A DNA stretch of 6,929 nt from CAZSGN01 sp964606415 (GTDB lineage: Bacteria > Bacteroidota > Bacteroidia > Bacteroidales > JBBRXJ01). Each line of letters opens with the position of its first letter. Position 1 is the first letter of the stretch. The DNA is taken from assembly GCA_964606415.1 (NCBI GenBank), contig CAZSGN010000150.1:1-6929 (forward strand), in the 5' to 3' direction. A program made the position numbers and the translations under genes. Shown here in pieces: positions 6,849-6,929 of the stretch. Under the pieces are notes generated by a model, which was not told the origin of the DNA, ran no database searches, and worked only from the letters and a program-made list of their open reading frames with translations.

Positions 6849-6910
6849 TCCCGATTATTGTTTTTGGGCATTTTAAAAAAATGCTACAAAACATATATCG
6901 GGATTTTTTT
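6849..6910 (+). terminator. Nested hairpin followed by seven T; probable intrinsic terminator
   Basis: TCCCGAT (6849-6855) pairs with ATCGGGA (6897-6903), which is followed directly by T7 at 6904-6910. Between the arms lies a second hairpin, GCATTTT (6868-6874) with AAAATGC (6878-6884). The outer stem plus T-run fits a plus-strand terminator, but the 41-nt spacing is long for one. It could end a long transporter 3' UTR or a separate small transcript. The stretch from 6727 to 6848 contains the 10-bp palindrome AGCCATGGCT at 6818-6827 and no supportable gene. Confidence 0.4.
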
Positions 6911-6929
6911 GGTTCGTTGAATCAAGTTC

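Noticed and set aside
6780..6854. A minus-strand ORF of 24 residues beginning MMAST.
   Set aside because: Too short, directly preceded by an in-frame stop, with no promoter or known family.
6822..6920. A 32-residue plus-strand ORF from ATG 6822, with hydrophobic and aromatic residues.
   Set aside because: Its ATG sits inside a 10-bp palindrome, it spans the nested hairpin, and there is no start signal or homology I can name. It could be re-examined if the region proves to be a repeat.
6794..6929. A plus-strand frame open from GTG 6794 to the window edge (45 codons, basic start).
   Set aside because: No promoter or ribosome-binding site, it runs through several hairpins and the T7 run, and I recognise no family. 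Another frame of the same stretch is also open, which points to chance.
1..6929. A hidden defence, phage, secretion or biosynthetic system.
   Set aside because: Every long ORF is explained by a common family (peptidase, thioredoxin, DUF4831, NAD(P)HX repair, POT transporter), and no transposase, integrase, CRISPR repeat or toxin-like gene is present.

Overview
The window looks like an ordinary chromosomal segment from a member of the Bacteroidota, possibly the Bacteroidales or a close relative. Four things point there: AT-rich DNA with A/T-rich leaders lacking clear Shine-Dalgarno sequences; matches to the Bacteroidota -7 promoter consensus TAnnTTTG; a lipoprotein of the DUF4831 type, a family I know from Bacteroidota; and a fused NAD(P)HX epimerase/dehydratase. 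The taxonomic call is inference from gene content and style, not from a marker gene.

Layout. Positions 1-91 hold a probable intrinsic terminator for a plus-strand gene lying to the left of the window. On the minus strand, 92-1558 encodes a cytosolic M20-family dipeptidase (PepD). Diverging from it is a secreted thioredoxin-like protein on the plus strand (1669-2208); overlapping divergent promoter elements sit in the 110-bp gap. A 240-bp gap between convergent genes (2209-2448) carries no gene but several hairpins that resemble a repeat-type element. Next is a tight minus-strand operon: the bifunctional NAD(P)HX repair enzyme (ATG at 5051, stop at 3537) followed after 2 bp by a DUF4831 lipoprotein (3534-2449). 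Diverging from this operon on the plus strand is a proton-dependent oligopeptide transporter (5202-6671). The last 258 bp hold a 14-bp perfect inverted repeat directly after the transporter and, near the right edge, a nested hairpin followed by seven T. No convincing gene is visible there.

How the genes fit together. The transporter and PepD form a plausible peptide-use pair: the transporter brings di- and tripeptides into the cytoplasm and PepD hydrolyses dipeptides. They are about 3.6 kb apart on opposite strands, so this is a functional parallel and not an operon. The NAD(P)HX repair enzyme is metabolic housekeeping. The thioredoxin-like protein and the lipoprotein are envelope proteins of unknown specific role.

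I found no CRISPR array, insertion sequence, phage gene, toxin-antitoxin pair, defence system or RNA gene. Nothing in the coding content suggests a new multi-gene system. The less explained parts are the two structured intergenic regions and the link between DUF4831 and NAD(P)HX repair.
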